From Bimuria novae-zelandiae CBS 107.79 (lineage: Eukaryota > Ascomycota > Dothideomycetes > Pleosporales > Didymosphaeriaceae), in the NCBI GenBank assembly GCA_010015655.1, contig ML976828.1, positions 1-34,775 on the forward strand: a DNA stretch of 34,775 nucleotides. Direction: 5' to 3'. Under the pieces are notes generated by a model. The model searched no databases. It was given only the letters and a program-made list of their open reading frames with translations, and was not told the origin of the DNA. The translations under genes were made by a program, and so were the position numbers. Numbering within the stretch: the first letter of the stretch is position 1; every line of letters starts with the position of its first letter. This document shows positions 9,170 through 19,784 of this stretch, in pieces.

Positions 9170-11350
9170 AGCGGCTAGATTTCCTTAAGAGCCGCTGCTG
9201 CTTTGCTGTTCATCCTCGTCTGGCCGTAGCTGCTAGTCCAAAATTGGCTAGGGGACTGGAGGTTCAGGAGATAGGGACCACAAGGTTGAATGTTCTGCTT
9301 CCGTTATAGATGCCTGTGCTCCATGAGGTTGACCCTGTTCGTTGTTTCTATTCCTATTTACTGCTTGTCTAGCAGCGCTAATCCCCTGAGCCTAGTAACG
9401 CTCTCTTATTGCCTCGATTTCTCTAAGGTCCGCTTATATAGCTCTGATCCGTTGCTATAAGGTACCGTGCTCTCTTGAGTCTGGCGGTTAGGAAATCAAA
9501 GATAGGCTAAATACGGTTTTATCAGGAAGTTGAGTTGATACCTATTTATTAGGTATAGCCTGTTCGGGACGGCGCTAGATAGGTGTAATCTGACTAGGAT
9601 AATCTAATATATCTAGGTGCTGTTGGAAATATGTTACGCCTGATTAATACCAGTTTCAAGCCTTATCCTGTTGCTCCTTCTAACCGTTAGATAATGCTAG
9701 ATTTCTAAGTCTCCAGGCCTCCGTCTCCCGCGTTCTTCGCTTTATCCTCTTCTAGACCAGGCGACCTCGCAAGGGAGCGTCAGGAGGTGGCTTTATAATA
9801 CTATTAGGTTCGAGATTATCTAGTAAAACTAGTAACAGAGAGTACCTATACTGCTCACGATACTCAGATATCTCGTAGAACTTGGCGATATAGTTCTCGG
9901 GTTTAGCATTAAAGAACCAACAGACAGTAATTGCATGTCTACAGGGAATTTTATGATCCTAGAAAGCAAGACAAGAGCATTTCTAAGCTTTAAGCTAAAT
10001 AAGACAAGTGTTCTAGTTTCCTAGATTTACTTAGTATGCTAGAGCTACCATATTCTCGCGCTCTTAAGAAGTTACAAGATACTAGTTACTTTCCTTAAGC
10101 TCTTTCCGGAAATATGCCATAGCAAAGTTAGTATACTTTTTGTCTTTCTAGGGGTTATGACGTCTTTCGTAGAATTTCGACATCATATATGTCTATATAT
10201 AATAGAGTGAATAAAGAATTAGTAAGTTGCGAGCCTCCTATAGCTTAGTCTTAGTCTAAATAGAATAATAGGCTTTCTAACAGATCCACTTACCATCCAT
10301 GCGTTATTTATCGACTTAGAAATATTAGAACATGTTTAACCAAACTATAGGAAATCGACCAGTGGTGCATATGATGTTGCGTAGTGCTTTATATCGATTT
10401 GACCCAGATAGTGACGCGCAGGAACAGAAAGCGACTTAATCTAATCTAAAAAGGCTTTAAATTTAGCCTTCGACTTAACTAGACAAGTAGCTCTAAATAT
10501 CTTCTCAACCTTTCTTCTAAATTCGTTTCCAACATTCTCCGCAAGATGTTGGGTACAGTAATAATAAAAAGCCTTTAGGAAAACCTCTTTAACGGCTAGA
10601 ACTAGACCTTTTGCTTAATCGCTGATAATTATAAGATGCTCGAAATCGTTACGTTCTTTCTTAGTAGTATTGAGGTTGCCTAGAAAGTATTCTCTAAAGC
10701 CATGCAGAAAGCTAAGCCATGATTCTTTAGACTCGTTTCTGGCGAATCCCCACATTAATGGTAGGATTTCCTCGTTGGGGTCAAGTGTTGTAAGAATAAG
10801 GAGAACCAGGTTCTTATCTGACTTTATATAGGCACCATTAATACAGACAAACTATCGAGAGTGCTAAAATGCATGAATACAAGCCTTTGGTGCCACATGG
10901 CACCATTTAAAGGATCTATTATTATTTGTTAAGATGGCAGCGTTCGCCCTCGAAGTAGCATAGTTTCCTTTGTCCTCTAGATCCATATCTGTATCAAGCC
11001 CGTTATCCGTAATTGCCTGAAGGAACGGAAGGATAAGCTGGAAGGACTTTATCTTGTTTATAAAAGTACTCTTTTAGATCTCCTTCTTTACGCGCCACGC
11101 TTATAGGTACGATATCTAATTTAAGTGCTAAAGTCTTTTAGTAGCCTAGATCTGGCGTAGCCTTGTTTAAAAGTCGCTCTTAACCATATCTCTTTATTGG
11201 TAAGCAATAAGCTTTGCAGATCTTAATACTTTCTAATCCTAATAGGAGCTAAGATCGCAGGTGTAAGGGACCAATTTCCAAAGCTTAAATTAATTAGATT
11301 AATTTATATAAGCGATCTGGAGGAAGAATTTGCATTTAGTTTCCTCGCTC
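9170..11350 (-). pseudogene. MULE transposase relic
   Basis: On the minus strand, with TAG/TAA read as former Gln/Trp, the MULE transposase domain is clear. The first catalytic block reads 'VCINGAY' (10837-10839), where families have Asp; Asn here is a G-to-A change. It continues 'LDPNEEILPLMWGFARNES' and 'SWLSFLHGFREYF'. The second block 'LIIISD' keeps its Asp (10618-10620), followed by TAA. Then 'TQHLAENVGNEFRRKVEKIF', and a SWIM zinc finger 'KCSCLAF.DHKIPCRHAI' (about 9990-9925) with its CxC...CxH intact, followed by 'NYIAKFYEISEYREQYRYSL'. The C-terminal tail (about 9780-9200) is charged and low in conservation. N-terminal reading (11350-11000) is poor. Several stops and the lost Asp make it non-functional. 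Confidence 0.85.
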
Positions 11351-11728
11351 AAGCGGCAAATAGCGTGGAATCTCGTCTAATCGCTAGAGGCTACTTTGAA
11401 TGAAAGCCTCTAGGTTACCATAACGTAAAGAACTAACTCTTTTGCTTCATTAATCAACGCGAATATCTGTCTAACAAATAGAGTACTAGGCAAATTCCGG
11501 GAGGATACTATTATAGTAGACTAATATTTTTTGTATTAACCTCGCGTTAGAACGCGTTAATTTATTTATCGCGTTAGACGCGTAATAAGCTATTCTAGTT
11601 TTAGTAGGTAGCTAAATCTCTAACGCAAATAACAAGAAGTCCTACCACCTAACACTATATAACTATAATATTATAATACGGACTCTCTTTTTATGTAAAA
11701 CTACTTTTATCTACTATCCGAAGGCAAC

Positions 11729-11910
11729 TGGGGGAGCGCAAAGCCCACTAACAGAATAGTGGCATTTAGGATAGGGGCTGTGGCATATAGGATAGAAACA
11801 GTGGCATGTGGGATATTTTACGAACTGACGTCACGTGTGTGGTAGTGTATCTGAAACAGTGGTAGATGGGAAATTATTACGCTAAGCAGTGGCATGTTTG
11901 AAATTTGCCG
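11729..11910 (-). repeat. MULE right TIR
   Basis: Inverted partner of 8690-8852. Mismatches are few and mostly transitions. It contains one extra 21-bp unit relative to the left TIR ('tatgccacagcccctatccta' read outward-in on the minus strand). Confidence 0.85.
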
Positions 11911-11919
11911 GCAAATTTA
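11911..11919. repeat. MULE target-site duplication, right
   Basis: GCAAATTTA, identical to 8681-8689. Confidence 0.85.
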
Positions 11920-12076
11920 TCTAGCTAATTAGTACTTTTTGGGTTGGCGCTATTGTATTTCTGGTTAGTGCCAGAAGCTCCACGTATTATGTAAGTATAG
12001 TATCTTACAAAGCTCGTTCATAAGGTGGCGCAACGTAATCCACTTAAATTCCCAGCCACGCTTCCTTCGCCACATT
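11920..12076 (-). pseudogene. Older coding relic split by the MULE (5' part)
   Basis: Minus-strand reading across this flank ('GASGTNQKYNSANPKST', then a stop, then 'LDKFACDSAHKAS' once the MULE is removed) continues the frame of 8441-8689. This is the sequence into which both the MULE and the adjacent Copia element landed. Function unknown. Confidence 0.4.
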
Positions 12077-12081
12077 CCAGG

Positions 12082-12250
12082 TGTTAGATAGAACGAGTGC
12101 GTTAAGGTCGGATCTGCACAATCGAGCAGGGACCACAGCGCTTATCGTACTAGCCCAGGGGTTAAAACCAACCCAACAGAGTTAATAGAGAACAAGACAT
12201 AATTATTACTAATTATTATACCTTATCGCACGCAAGCATCTTATCTAATA
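12082..12250 (+). repeat. 5' LTR of the Copia element
   Basis: Differs from the 3' LTR at 12 of 169 aligned positions by my count, all transitions. The 5' copy keeps CpG/CpA at its outer half (e.g. 'ctgcacaatcgag') where the 3' copy has 'ctatataattaag'. Confidence 0.92.
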
Positions 12251-12282
12251 ATTAAAAGTCTTACTACCTTAACTAATACGAA

Positions 12283-15200
12283 ATGGCGTAGCAACCTTAC
12301 CGCGATCTTATAGTAACGCTAAGAGATTACACTAACTACACGGGATAGATAACGTAGCTACAAGCTAGATGCGTTGTTTATAATATCTAGGACAAAGTTA
12401 ATCTAACGGCAACTATCCCGTTAATAACGAAACTAGTAGCTATTAGAGCCCTAATAATCGCTAGATACGCAATAGCCGCGAACGTTAAAATCTTAACAAG
12501 ATAGACTAAACTATTAGTAGCAGGATAAAAGGCGTTTAAAGAAGATCTTAAATACTATAAGATCCTCGTTAAACAATACAAGAACGATAGACACGAGTAC
12601 GAGAAGAAATAAGTAAGCCTCTAACACATCGTGGCCTTTATCTAGTTAACCGTATTATCACACCTATTGCGCACGTGCTGCCTTCTAGAGAAGTTACTAC
12701 GCTAATAGATTACTAACCTAAAGTTAATAGTTAGAGTTAACAAATAAATCGAATAAGAACGAGCCCGCGATTAATACCTCGCCTTATTTAAACTAATAAG
12801 AAGCGCGTCGCAATAGGACACATAGCTAGCTAAGTATAACTAAGCAGCCACTAAGACAAAGACATATTAAGTTACTAAACTATTATAATTAAATATAATT
12901 ATAAAAGACTTCCTGGTAGATATAAACAAAGTTACTCCTATATAGTCTATAAACTTTTAAGATAATAGTCAATTTGCAGCTAGCATAAGCTAAAAGGAGA
13001 TAATAAAATGCTTCTAAGAACACATAATAATAAACTATCCCCTTAAATTAGGGAAATATAAAGTAGCCTTTATATTTAATAATGCATCGTATCTTGCTAA
13101 AAGTAGTGTAACCACCTAGAGCAATAGCAGGGACGCCTCTTATACTAAAAGCGCGCTATCTAACAGAAACTAGGGTAGACCCCGTAATTAACGTATAGCT
13201 AGTAAAAATGCCAAGCTTAAGCAGCCTTTAGATTAAAAGCTAGCTATAATAGCGGGAGCAAAATGCCCTGCCTATAGACAACGCTATAGTATTAGAAATT
13301 ACTATTATATTAACCTAGACTAAGCTCCTAAATAGTAAAAACTAAATAAGACTATAAGCGAGCTTATTAAATTTAAGCGTAAGAACAACGTAACGTTCTA
13401 AGGGCTAATTTATAGACAGAGCAGAACCTAATCGCGAATGCTAATTCTTAAACAATTATATACTCTAACACTAAAGATCCCTAATAAGTAACTAAAGGGG
13501 CAGAAAATATTAAAAGTTAACGCCGCGTTCACCTCGGCGCCTGTTAGGACAGAAATTAATAACTACCTATTAAAGCGATCGTTTATCCTCGACTTAGGAT
13601 TAACCTGCCATATTACGAACAACCCTAACCGCATCTATAACTTTCGTCCTCCTATGCCTAGAGACTATATATAGGCTAGGAATATAAAGATATAGATAAA
13701 AGGATACAGCTCCATTAATTTAACCCTAAAAAGTTAGTCTAGAATAACTAAATTAGTCCTACACGACGTAGCTATCTGCCCTAACCTACTATATAATCTA
13801 GTCTCTTTTTAACTACTAAGACAGAGAGGAATCTAGTAGGATACGTAAATAGACCTAACTACTTAAAAAGGACTAGATAATATAATTATTAGGAATCTCA
13901 CTAAGATCCACGGCTAGTGGGTACTTAAGTACGACCTACTACCACCTGCCTTATATTATGCACGCAAGATTACCTTCTAAATAAAAAGAGTACTATAGAG
14001 AGCGTCAGCCATGCTCTAGCATAAGAGACTAGGACACCCTAGACTAGTAGCGATTAAGCACCTAGTGTAGTAAGCTAAGGGGGTACGCGTGAAAGGGATC
14101 ACGATAGTTAAGTGTAACTCCTATAGCAGAGCAAAATTAAAACGACAGATTAGCCGCGCGCCACGGATCAATACTAAAGGACCTAGAGAGAGGCTAACTA
14201 TTAATTTTTATATATACGAAACGTAAAGCGTCACTAAAGAAAAGAGCTAAATATTAATTACTAATAAATTCTTAGGACTATAATGGGACTTTTACTTTAT
14301 AGATAATAGAACGGCGAAATTAATTATTAAGATTCTTTTAACCTTCCTCCTATTCCTTAAAAACTACTACAACATAACAGTTAAGACTATCAAGGCAGAC
14401 AATAAAATTACTATAGTTAAACTAAAAGTAAAACGTTAGTTAGCAACCTAAGGAATTATTATTAAGCCTTCAGCCCTAGACACCTAAGCTTAGAACGGAG
14501 GTGCCAAACGCTTAGGGGGTGTAAATAAAGAGAAATCACGCGCAATGCGACTTGACGCTAACCTATTTTAGAAACTATAGCCTAAAGTTATAAGGGCTGC
14601 AGTATACCTTTATAATTAAACACTAAATTACGCGAATAACTAAAAGACGCTATATAAGATATTCTTTACATAAGTCGCGTTTAGTAATAGGATTATAACT
14701 TTACTATAGAAACCCAATCTCGCCTACCTAAAGGCGTATGGCTACAAAGCCTTTGCGGTAACTAACGACACTTACTAAGGCAAATTACGTTTGCAACGCC
14801 TTGATCCGAAAGCTTAAATTAGCTATCTTGTTAGATACTAATCTTTAAATATCTATCGCATTTAGATACTATTACTCGCTAAGGTAATTAGCACCCGAGA
14901 CGTCGTCTTTAACAAGTAGTCTATATTTAACAGGAAGACTAAAGATCTAATAAATAACCTTATGCATAACACGCTGGAAGAAATAGCTATATATATAAGG
15001 ACTATTAAACTACTAACTCCTATTTAGTAACTAGAAACAGAGTTCTTCTATAAGGATGAGGCCGCTGAGGACTTTCTAGACTATTAAGGCGAAGTAGACC
15101 CGCCAGGCTACTATTAAGGGAGGAAAATTAGAGATAGTTACCTAACTTCTCTATCTACACCGCTACCTGCAGCATTGCTTGCTTAGTTAATAATTAGAAA

Positions 15201-16965
15201 CAAATCTAAAGTAACATAATATAGGTCGCCTAAGACTGCCCCCTAGGCAGTAGCCTTCATGGCGGGAACCTAAGCTAGCCACGTTAGGAAATATGGAGGG
15301 GATATTATAGATAAGGTAAAGATAATAAGAATGCTTGCTAAAGGCTTAAAGCCCTATTAAAGTCAACTCCTACCTCTGCCAACGTGCTATACCAAGCTTA
15401 AGGGCCACCTAATAGATAAACTATTTAAAAAAGCAGAACAGGCCCATCTTGTAAGCTATTAATAAATAAAATTATAGTTAGAGGTACTAATAAAGAAGAT
15501 TAAGTTAACAGGACAATAGATCCTTAACTATATATAGGTATACACCTATAAACTTAATAAGCACCACTGCTTACTAAAGTATAAGGCGCGACTAGTCGTC
15601 CGTGGCGATTAATAATAGAATATTACCTCGCAGGACACTTACGCAGCCACGCTTGCTAGCCGGTTATTTTAAATGCTAATAGTAATTGCAGCCCACCACG
15701 ACTTAGAGCTTAAACAATACGACGTCACGAACGCCTTTGTCCATGCAACGATAGATCGAGAAGTATACATAAGAATGCCCCATGGCTATCGAAAACCTGG
15801 AACGATCCTCTAAGTTAACAAGGCTCTATATAGTCTACGGATCTCACCACTTCTCTGGCAGAGAGAATTCACTATAATACTTAAAGCTCTTAACTTCTAA
15901 ACTATGCCTTACGAGCCATGCTGCCTTATTAAAGACAGAATTATCATCTTCTTCTACGTTGACGATATTATAGTAGCGTATTACAAGCAGAAAGAGCAAG
16001 AAGCCTAGTAAATAATTAAGCGCCTACGGGAGAAATATATCTTTACTAAAGGAAATAACCTTTAGTAGTTTCTTAGCGTAGAGGTTATTAGGGACTAAAG
16101 TTACTAGAAGATCCAACTCTCTTAAGCCACATACGTAGAGAAGATTAGTTGACTAGTTAATAAGAAAGACATCTATCACGATACCCTAATAGCCGCTACC
16201 AAGTTAAAGCCTCGAACAGGCTTAGCAACACCCTTAGAAATTAATAAATACTAACGTAAAATTAGATCACTTCTATTCGTAGTAGTAATAACCCGACCGG
16301 ACATTGCCTTTGTAACCTTAAGGCTAGCTTGGTTCCTGTTAAATCCAGGCTCCGAACATCACAATGCCGCCAATTGAGTACTACTATACTTATCTAGCAC
16401 CAGATGGAGAGCACTACAACTTAGAGGGGGTAACTACCTTTAAGTAGCCAGCGATGCTTTATTTACTAATAACACACTAGACAGAAAGAGCTCGCAAGGA
16501 TACGCTATTAAGCTATTTAATAAACTTATTACCTAGAGAGTAAATAAACAAGACACTATTATAACCTTAATAACTAAAGCAGAGCTTCTCGCCTTATTAT
16601 AAGTAGCTAAGGAAGCAATCTTTATTTCACGACTATTAGATAAACTACAGATTAAACTACTTTTATGGTTAATTACTATCTAATGCGATAACAAGTAAAC
16701 TATTCAACTAGTAACTAAGGTGATATCTAAGCTCTAGACTAAACTACGACACGTCGACATTTACAATCACTAGCTAAGACAGGAAGTCTCTACTAGAAAA
16801 ATAAAGGTAGAGTACGTGTAATTAGCAGATATAATCGCCGACGGCTTTATAAAGGTCCTTTTAGTTAATAAGTGGGAAAGGTTCCTAACTTAACTTAGAC
16901 TAGTAGAAGTAGAGAGATCTAAGGTAATAAATAAAGCGCCTCTTAAGGAGATTTAGAAATAACTT
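12283..16965 (+). pseudogene. Copia gag-pol relic
   Basis: From an ATG at 12283 the forward frame reads through many TAG/TAA. Domains: gag with helical basic region; a zinc knuckle at about 13264-13320 that has lost Cys/His residues to Tyr ('CPAYRQRYSIRNYYYI'); protease 'LDLGLTCHIT' (13588-13617), where the usual D-S-G is D-L-G (TCA to TTA); pre-integrase 'HKRLGHPRLVAIKHL'; integrase with first Asp changed to Asn ('INFYIYE', 14203-14205), second Asp kept (14398-14400) and catalytic Glu changed to Lys ('NGGAKRLGG', 14506-14508). The reverse transcriptase keeps 'YDVTNAFVHATID' and the catalytic 'FFYVDDIIV' (15955-15966). RNase H has 'VASDALFTNN' (about 16447-16476) and 'ADIIADGFIKV' near the end. 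Length and order are normal for Copia; activity is impossible. Confidence 0.9.
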
Positions 16966-17038
16966 AAAGACCTCGCGCTCGCATAATAAGAAACTACAAT
17001 ATAATCTAGCTTATAAGGATTTCTAAGCTAAGGGGGTG

Positions 17039-17207
17039 TGTTAGATAGAACAAGTGCGTTGAGGTCGGATCTATATAATTAAGCAGGGACCACAGCGCTT
17101 ATCGTACTAGCCTAGGGGTTAAAACCAACCCAATAGAGTTGATAGAGAACAAGACATAATTATTACTAATTATTATACCTTATCGCACGCAAGCATCTTA
17201 TCTGACA
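17039..17207 (+). repeat. 3' LTR of the Copia element
   Basis: TGTTAGATA...TCTGACA, same length as the 5' LTR, directly after the AGGGGG tract and before the CCAGG duplication. Confidence 0.92.
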
Positions 17208-17212
17208 CCAGG

Positions 17213-17391
17213 ATACAGGCCAGCCGACTAGTTAAAAAGCCAAGCCGACTGGTGGGGTCCAAGCGCCCTTGTGCCAAGCAGTCGGCTTAGCCCAGTAACC
17301 TAAGCGACAGGTTAGCTAAGCTTAACTAATAAAAATTTTTTACTTTTTATTACATAACTTATACCTACTTCTCTATATAAAAAATCTACTA
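17213..17391. other. Flank between Copia and Pogo elements with inverted repeat
   Basis: No gene. It contains a 10-bp perfect inverted repeat AAGCCGACTG (17242-17251) / CAGTCGGCTT (17279-17288) and a third 'gccgact' at about 17223, all in GC-rich sequence, then an AT-rich stretch up to the Pogo TIR. The GC-rich part may be a remnant terminus of another DNA transposon. Confidence 0.4.
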
Positions 17392-17393
17392 TA

Positions 17394-17442
17394 ACGTGGT
17401 TTACTACCGAGCGGGCCAATCCCACCGAGCGGGCCACTCTTT
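17394..17442 (+). repeat. Left TIR of the Pogo element (two units)
   Basis: 'accgagcgggcca' occurs twice, at about 17406 and 17428. Pairs with the right TIR at 19195-19258. Confidence 0.85.
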
Positions 17443-17515
17443 AAAAGTCAGTCTATTGCGAAGCGCCTCCTACAACACCACTACAATTTACTATAATTTG
17501 TAGAACATAGAAATA

Positions 17516-19159
17516 CTATTTAGACTTATTACTATTAAATGCATTTATAATTTCTACTACGTAGGTGCGAGCGTTGTGGCCAGCTTCGCCGCAACGTCCG
17601 TAGCGCCTCTGCCTACGCACCCTCTTTACAGACTCTTTACCCTCCTTTTGCCCACTACTATCCTTTTTAGCTATTAAATTAACTACCTCTTTTACTATAA
17701 GTGTCTTAGCTGCCTAAATATACTTCCTCTTTTAACTTTTTACCTCTATTACTATCTTTACTACCTTATAAAGCCCTACTATTTCTTATTACATTAACAC
17801 TATTTCGTGCCCTATTAATGCAACACCTTTATTAAGCTACTTAACAGCTCTAAGAAGCGGAGAAACTAGTAAATCTCTATACTTCTATACACGCTTACGA
17901 ACTAGTGTTAACTAAGCCTCTATCTCGCGGAGGTTGCTTAGTGTTTTTAATTTCTATAGGGTGTCCTCTACGTTAGGTAGAGTTGGCGTACGAAGAACCA
18001 CATTAAGTCTTAATAACACCACCTCTAGGTCGTGTAGGACTAATCTAGCGCCTCTAAAGCCTGCGCAGATATTCGCCTTTATTATTACTTTTTTAAAAGC
18101 TACTTTAAAGGCTAGTAGAAAGGCCTCCTTCTTAATCTACTTAGTGCCGAACCGTGCCAAGCTACTAATCTTATTACTGTACGCCCGCTTTAAAGACGAA
18201 AAACAACCTACATTAAGTGGCTATAAAAGGTATAATGAGTGTAGAGGCATATAAAGAACAATAATCTTCTGTTCCTTACAGTATTTATAGAATTTGTGTA
18301 AGCAGTGGCTCTTGTGACTATTTATAATTAGTAGCTAGTGTGCACCTAAACTACGCGCCTTAGTATAGGTATTAAAGTGCCTTAGCTAGGCAAGGCTAAG
18401 CTTGTTTAATATCTAGCTATTAGGACTAACTTTAATAACCCAGTCTTAGGGTAGATTATAGAACTAGGACGTAATTAGAACCTTGCTAGGGAAGATAAAA
18501 AAGGGTAGTAGAGCCTAGTCTTTAGCGCTAACACCCTAGATATTAGTAACCTACCTATAGTTACTAGGTTAAATCTTCTTTAGGTTGCTTCGCTTCTCAG
18601 AGCCTGTAAAGACCATCTGACCCTATATTACCCCTATTATAAAGCCTGTCTCATCGAAGTTGTACGTGTCGTCATTAGCGATACCGTACTTAGCCTTAGT
18701 ATTAGTAACTAGCTTAAACTAGGGCGTTATAATATATAGATCTTCGTTTAGGGCTTACTAATAATTATATAAATAGCTCCTTTAAAGCTTAATTTCTAGC
18801 GTACGCGTCTTAAGCCTGTCTACCTAGTGCTTACTAATAGGCTGTCTACTGCGCTTAGTAAGTAGATTATTAGCTATATCTTAGACTATATCCCTTATTA
18901 CACCTATTCCTCGCTAGTTAAGCTTAAGTATACGTTGGACTAGAGCCTCCTCCTCTAGCTTAGTTAGCTACTTTAAGTTGGGCTCGCGATCGCGTCGAGA
19001 GAGGGCTCCTTAGCGTCGTTATTATACTATTATTTAAGGCACGCTAAAGGCTATAATAACGCGTCTTTTACTCTTATTATAATCTTTAATTATAGCTTAG
19101 ATAGCAAGCTATAGTGCACTTTTAGTATAAGGTTATTACGCGTTATGTTGTAATGGCAT
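17516..19159 (-). pseudogene. Pogo/Fot1 transposase relic
   Basis: Minus-strand frame from ATG at 19159 to TAG at 17516, with many internal TAG/TAA at former Gln/Trp/Arg codons. The N-terminus has the helix-turn-helix/CENP-B-like part ('LTKLEEEALVQRILKLN'). The DDE domain reads 'YNFDETGFIIGVI' (first Asp intact), 'RLLIIDGHESH' has become 'LLIINSHKSH' (second Asp to Asn) and 'LL.PLNVGCF' has Asn for the third Asp. Then 'SLKRAYSNKISSLARF' and a C-terminal zinc knuckle 'RCGEAGHNARTY' (about 17610-17575) that has lost flanking Cys to Tyr. Length is normal for Fot1-type transposases (about 540 codons). Two of three catalytic Asp are lost, so it is inactive. Confidence 0.88.
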
Positions 19160-19194
19160 TATGGTATAAGCTAGAGGTGGGCTGCATTTAGTAA

Positions 19195-19258
19195 AGTTGG
19201 CCCGCTCGGTGGGGTTGGCCCGCTCGGTGGGGTTGGCCCGCTCGGTGGTGAACCACGT
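19195..19258 (-). repeat. Right TIR of the Pogo element (three units)
   Basis: Three consecutive copies of an 18-bp unit 'ttggcccgctcggtgggg' (19198-19251, the last ending ggtg), then 'aaccacgt'. Almost no RIP change compared with the interior. Confidence 0.85.
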
Positions 19259-19260
19259 TA

Positions 19261-19780
19261 TAAATAAATTTATTTTACTAAATATTAAAGACGCTTCTTT
19301 GCAGCAAGTTAGCCAGGAGATTAAAGAGTTTAATGTAGTTACATTACAGGAAGAGGTAAATTAAGATAAATACGTTGCAAACATGTTCTAAATGTATTTA
19401 TAATGTATAGGAATCTATTCTGGAGCTAATTCTGCTTACCACTGCGCAATTTGGATCTTTAATTACTACAGATCTTGAATTTGCACTAGAATTACCTGAA
19501 TATCCAAGTACTCATAAGAATGGATATACATATTGTTTTAATACTATAAAAGTTACGGATATTAAGCACACCTTAGTAAGTACATGCAATCGTGTTACTA
19601 ACATGTTCGGAACGTGTTCTGATTGTAGTTTAGGTGCAATATAGCTAGAGCCAAATCTACAGCCCTACAACAGTAACCTCGCCTTTCTTAAATCAAGCTC
19701 GAGGAAAGAAATGGAAGATGCGTTGTAGTAGGGTTCTCTATTGCGAATATCTTTATAACACATTACGAGCGCTATCACAC
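19261..19780 (+). other. Non-RIPped patch, unrecognised short frame
   Basis: A segment of ordinary composition between two degraded DNA transposons. A forward frame of about 75 codons (about 19415-19647) is open ('QFGSLITTDLEFALELPEYP', '...KVTDIKHTLVSTC'), without a start or known motif, ending TAG. It contains a near-palindrome aacatgttc/ggaacgtgtt (19598-19616) and a related sequence at about 19380-19400. It may be a remnant of a host gene or of an unrelated element. Confidence 0.35.
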
Positions 19781-19784
19781 TTAA

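Larger units (their letters stand above)
8690..11910 (-). mobile_element. Mutator-like element (MULE), 3221 bp, RIP-inactivated
   Basis: The element is bounded by long terminal inverted repeats starting CGGCAAATTTCAAACATGCC at the left, with the exact complement at the right, and flanked by the perfect 9-bp duplication GCAAATTTA. It carries one degraded transposase gene on the minus strand. The TIRs are nearly free of RIP changes while the interior is heavily mutated. It interrupts an older minus-strand coding relic; joining 8689 to 11920 across one copy of the duplication keeps that frame. Confidence 0.9.
12082..17207 (+). mobile_element. Complete Copia retrotransposon, 5126 bp, RIP-inactivated
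   Basis: Two 169-bp LTRs (12082-12250 and 17039-17207) beginning TGTTAGATA and ending TCTGACA (3' copy) or TCTAATA (5' copy), flanked by a 5-bp duplication CCAGG at 12077-12081 and 17208-17212. A polypurine tract AGGGGG (17031-17036) precedes the 3' LTR. Between them lies one forward gag-pol frame in Copia order (gag, protease, integrase, RT, RNase H). The structure is complete but the genes are ruined. Confidence 0.93.
17394..19258 (-). mobile_element. Pogo/Fot1-type DNA transposon, 1865 bp, RIP-inactivated
   Basis: Ends are ACGTGGTTTACTACCGAGCG at the left and the matching inverted form (ccgctcggtggtgaaccacgt) at the right, flanked by TA on both sides (17392-17393, 19259-19260), the target duplication of this superfamily. 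The TIRs are built from 'ttggcccgctcggtgggg' units: two on the left, three on the right. One transposase relic on the minus strand fills the element. Confidence 0.9.

Noticed and set aside
17934..18254. Forward 106-codon frame
   Set aside because: Antisense to the Pogo transposase relic, which has recognisable domains on the minus strand.
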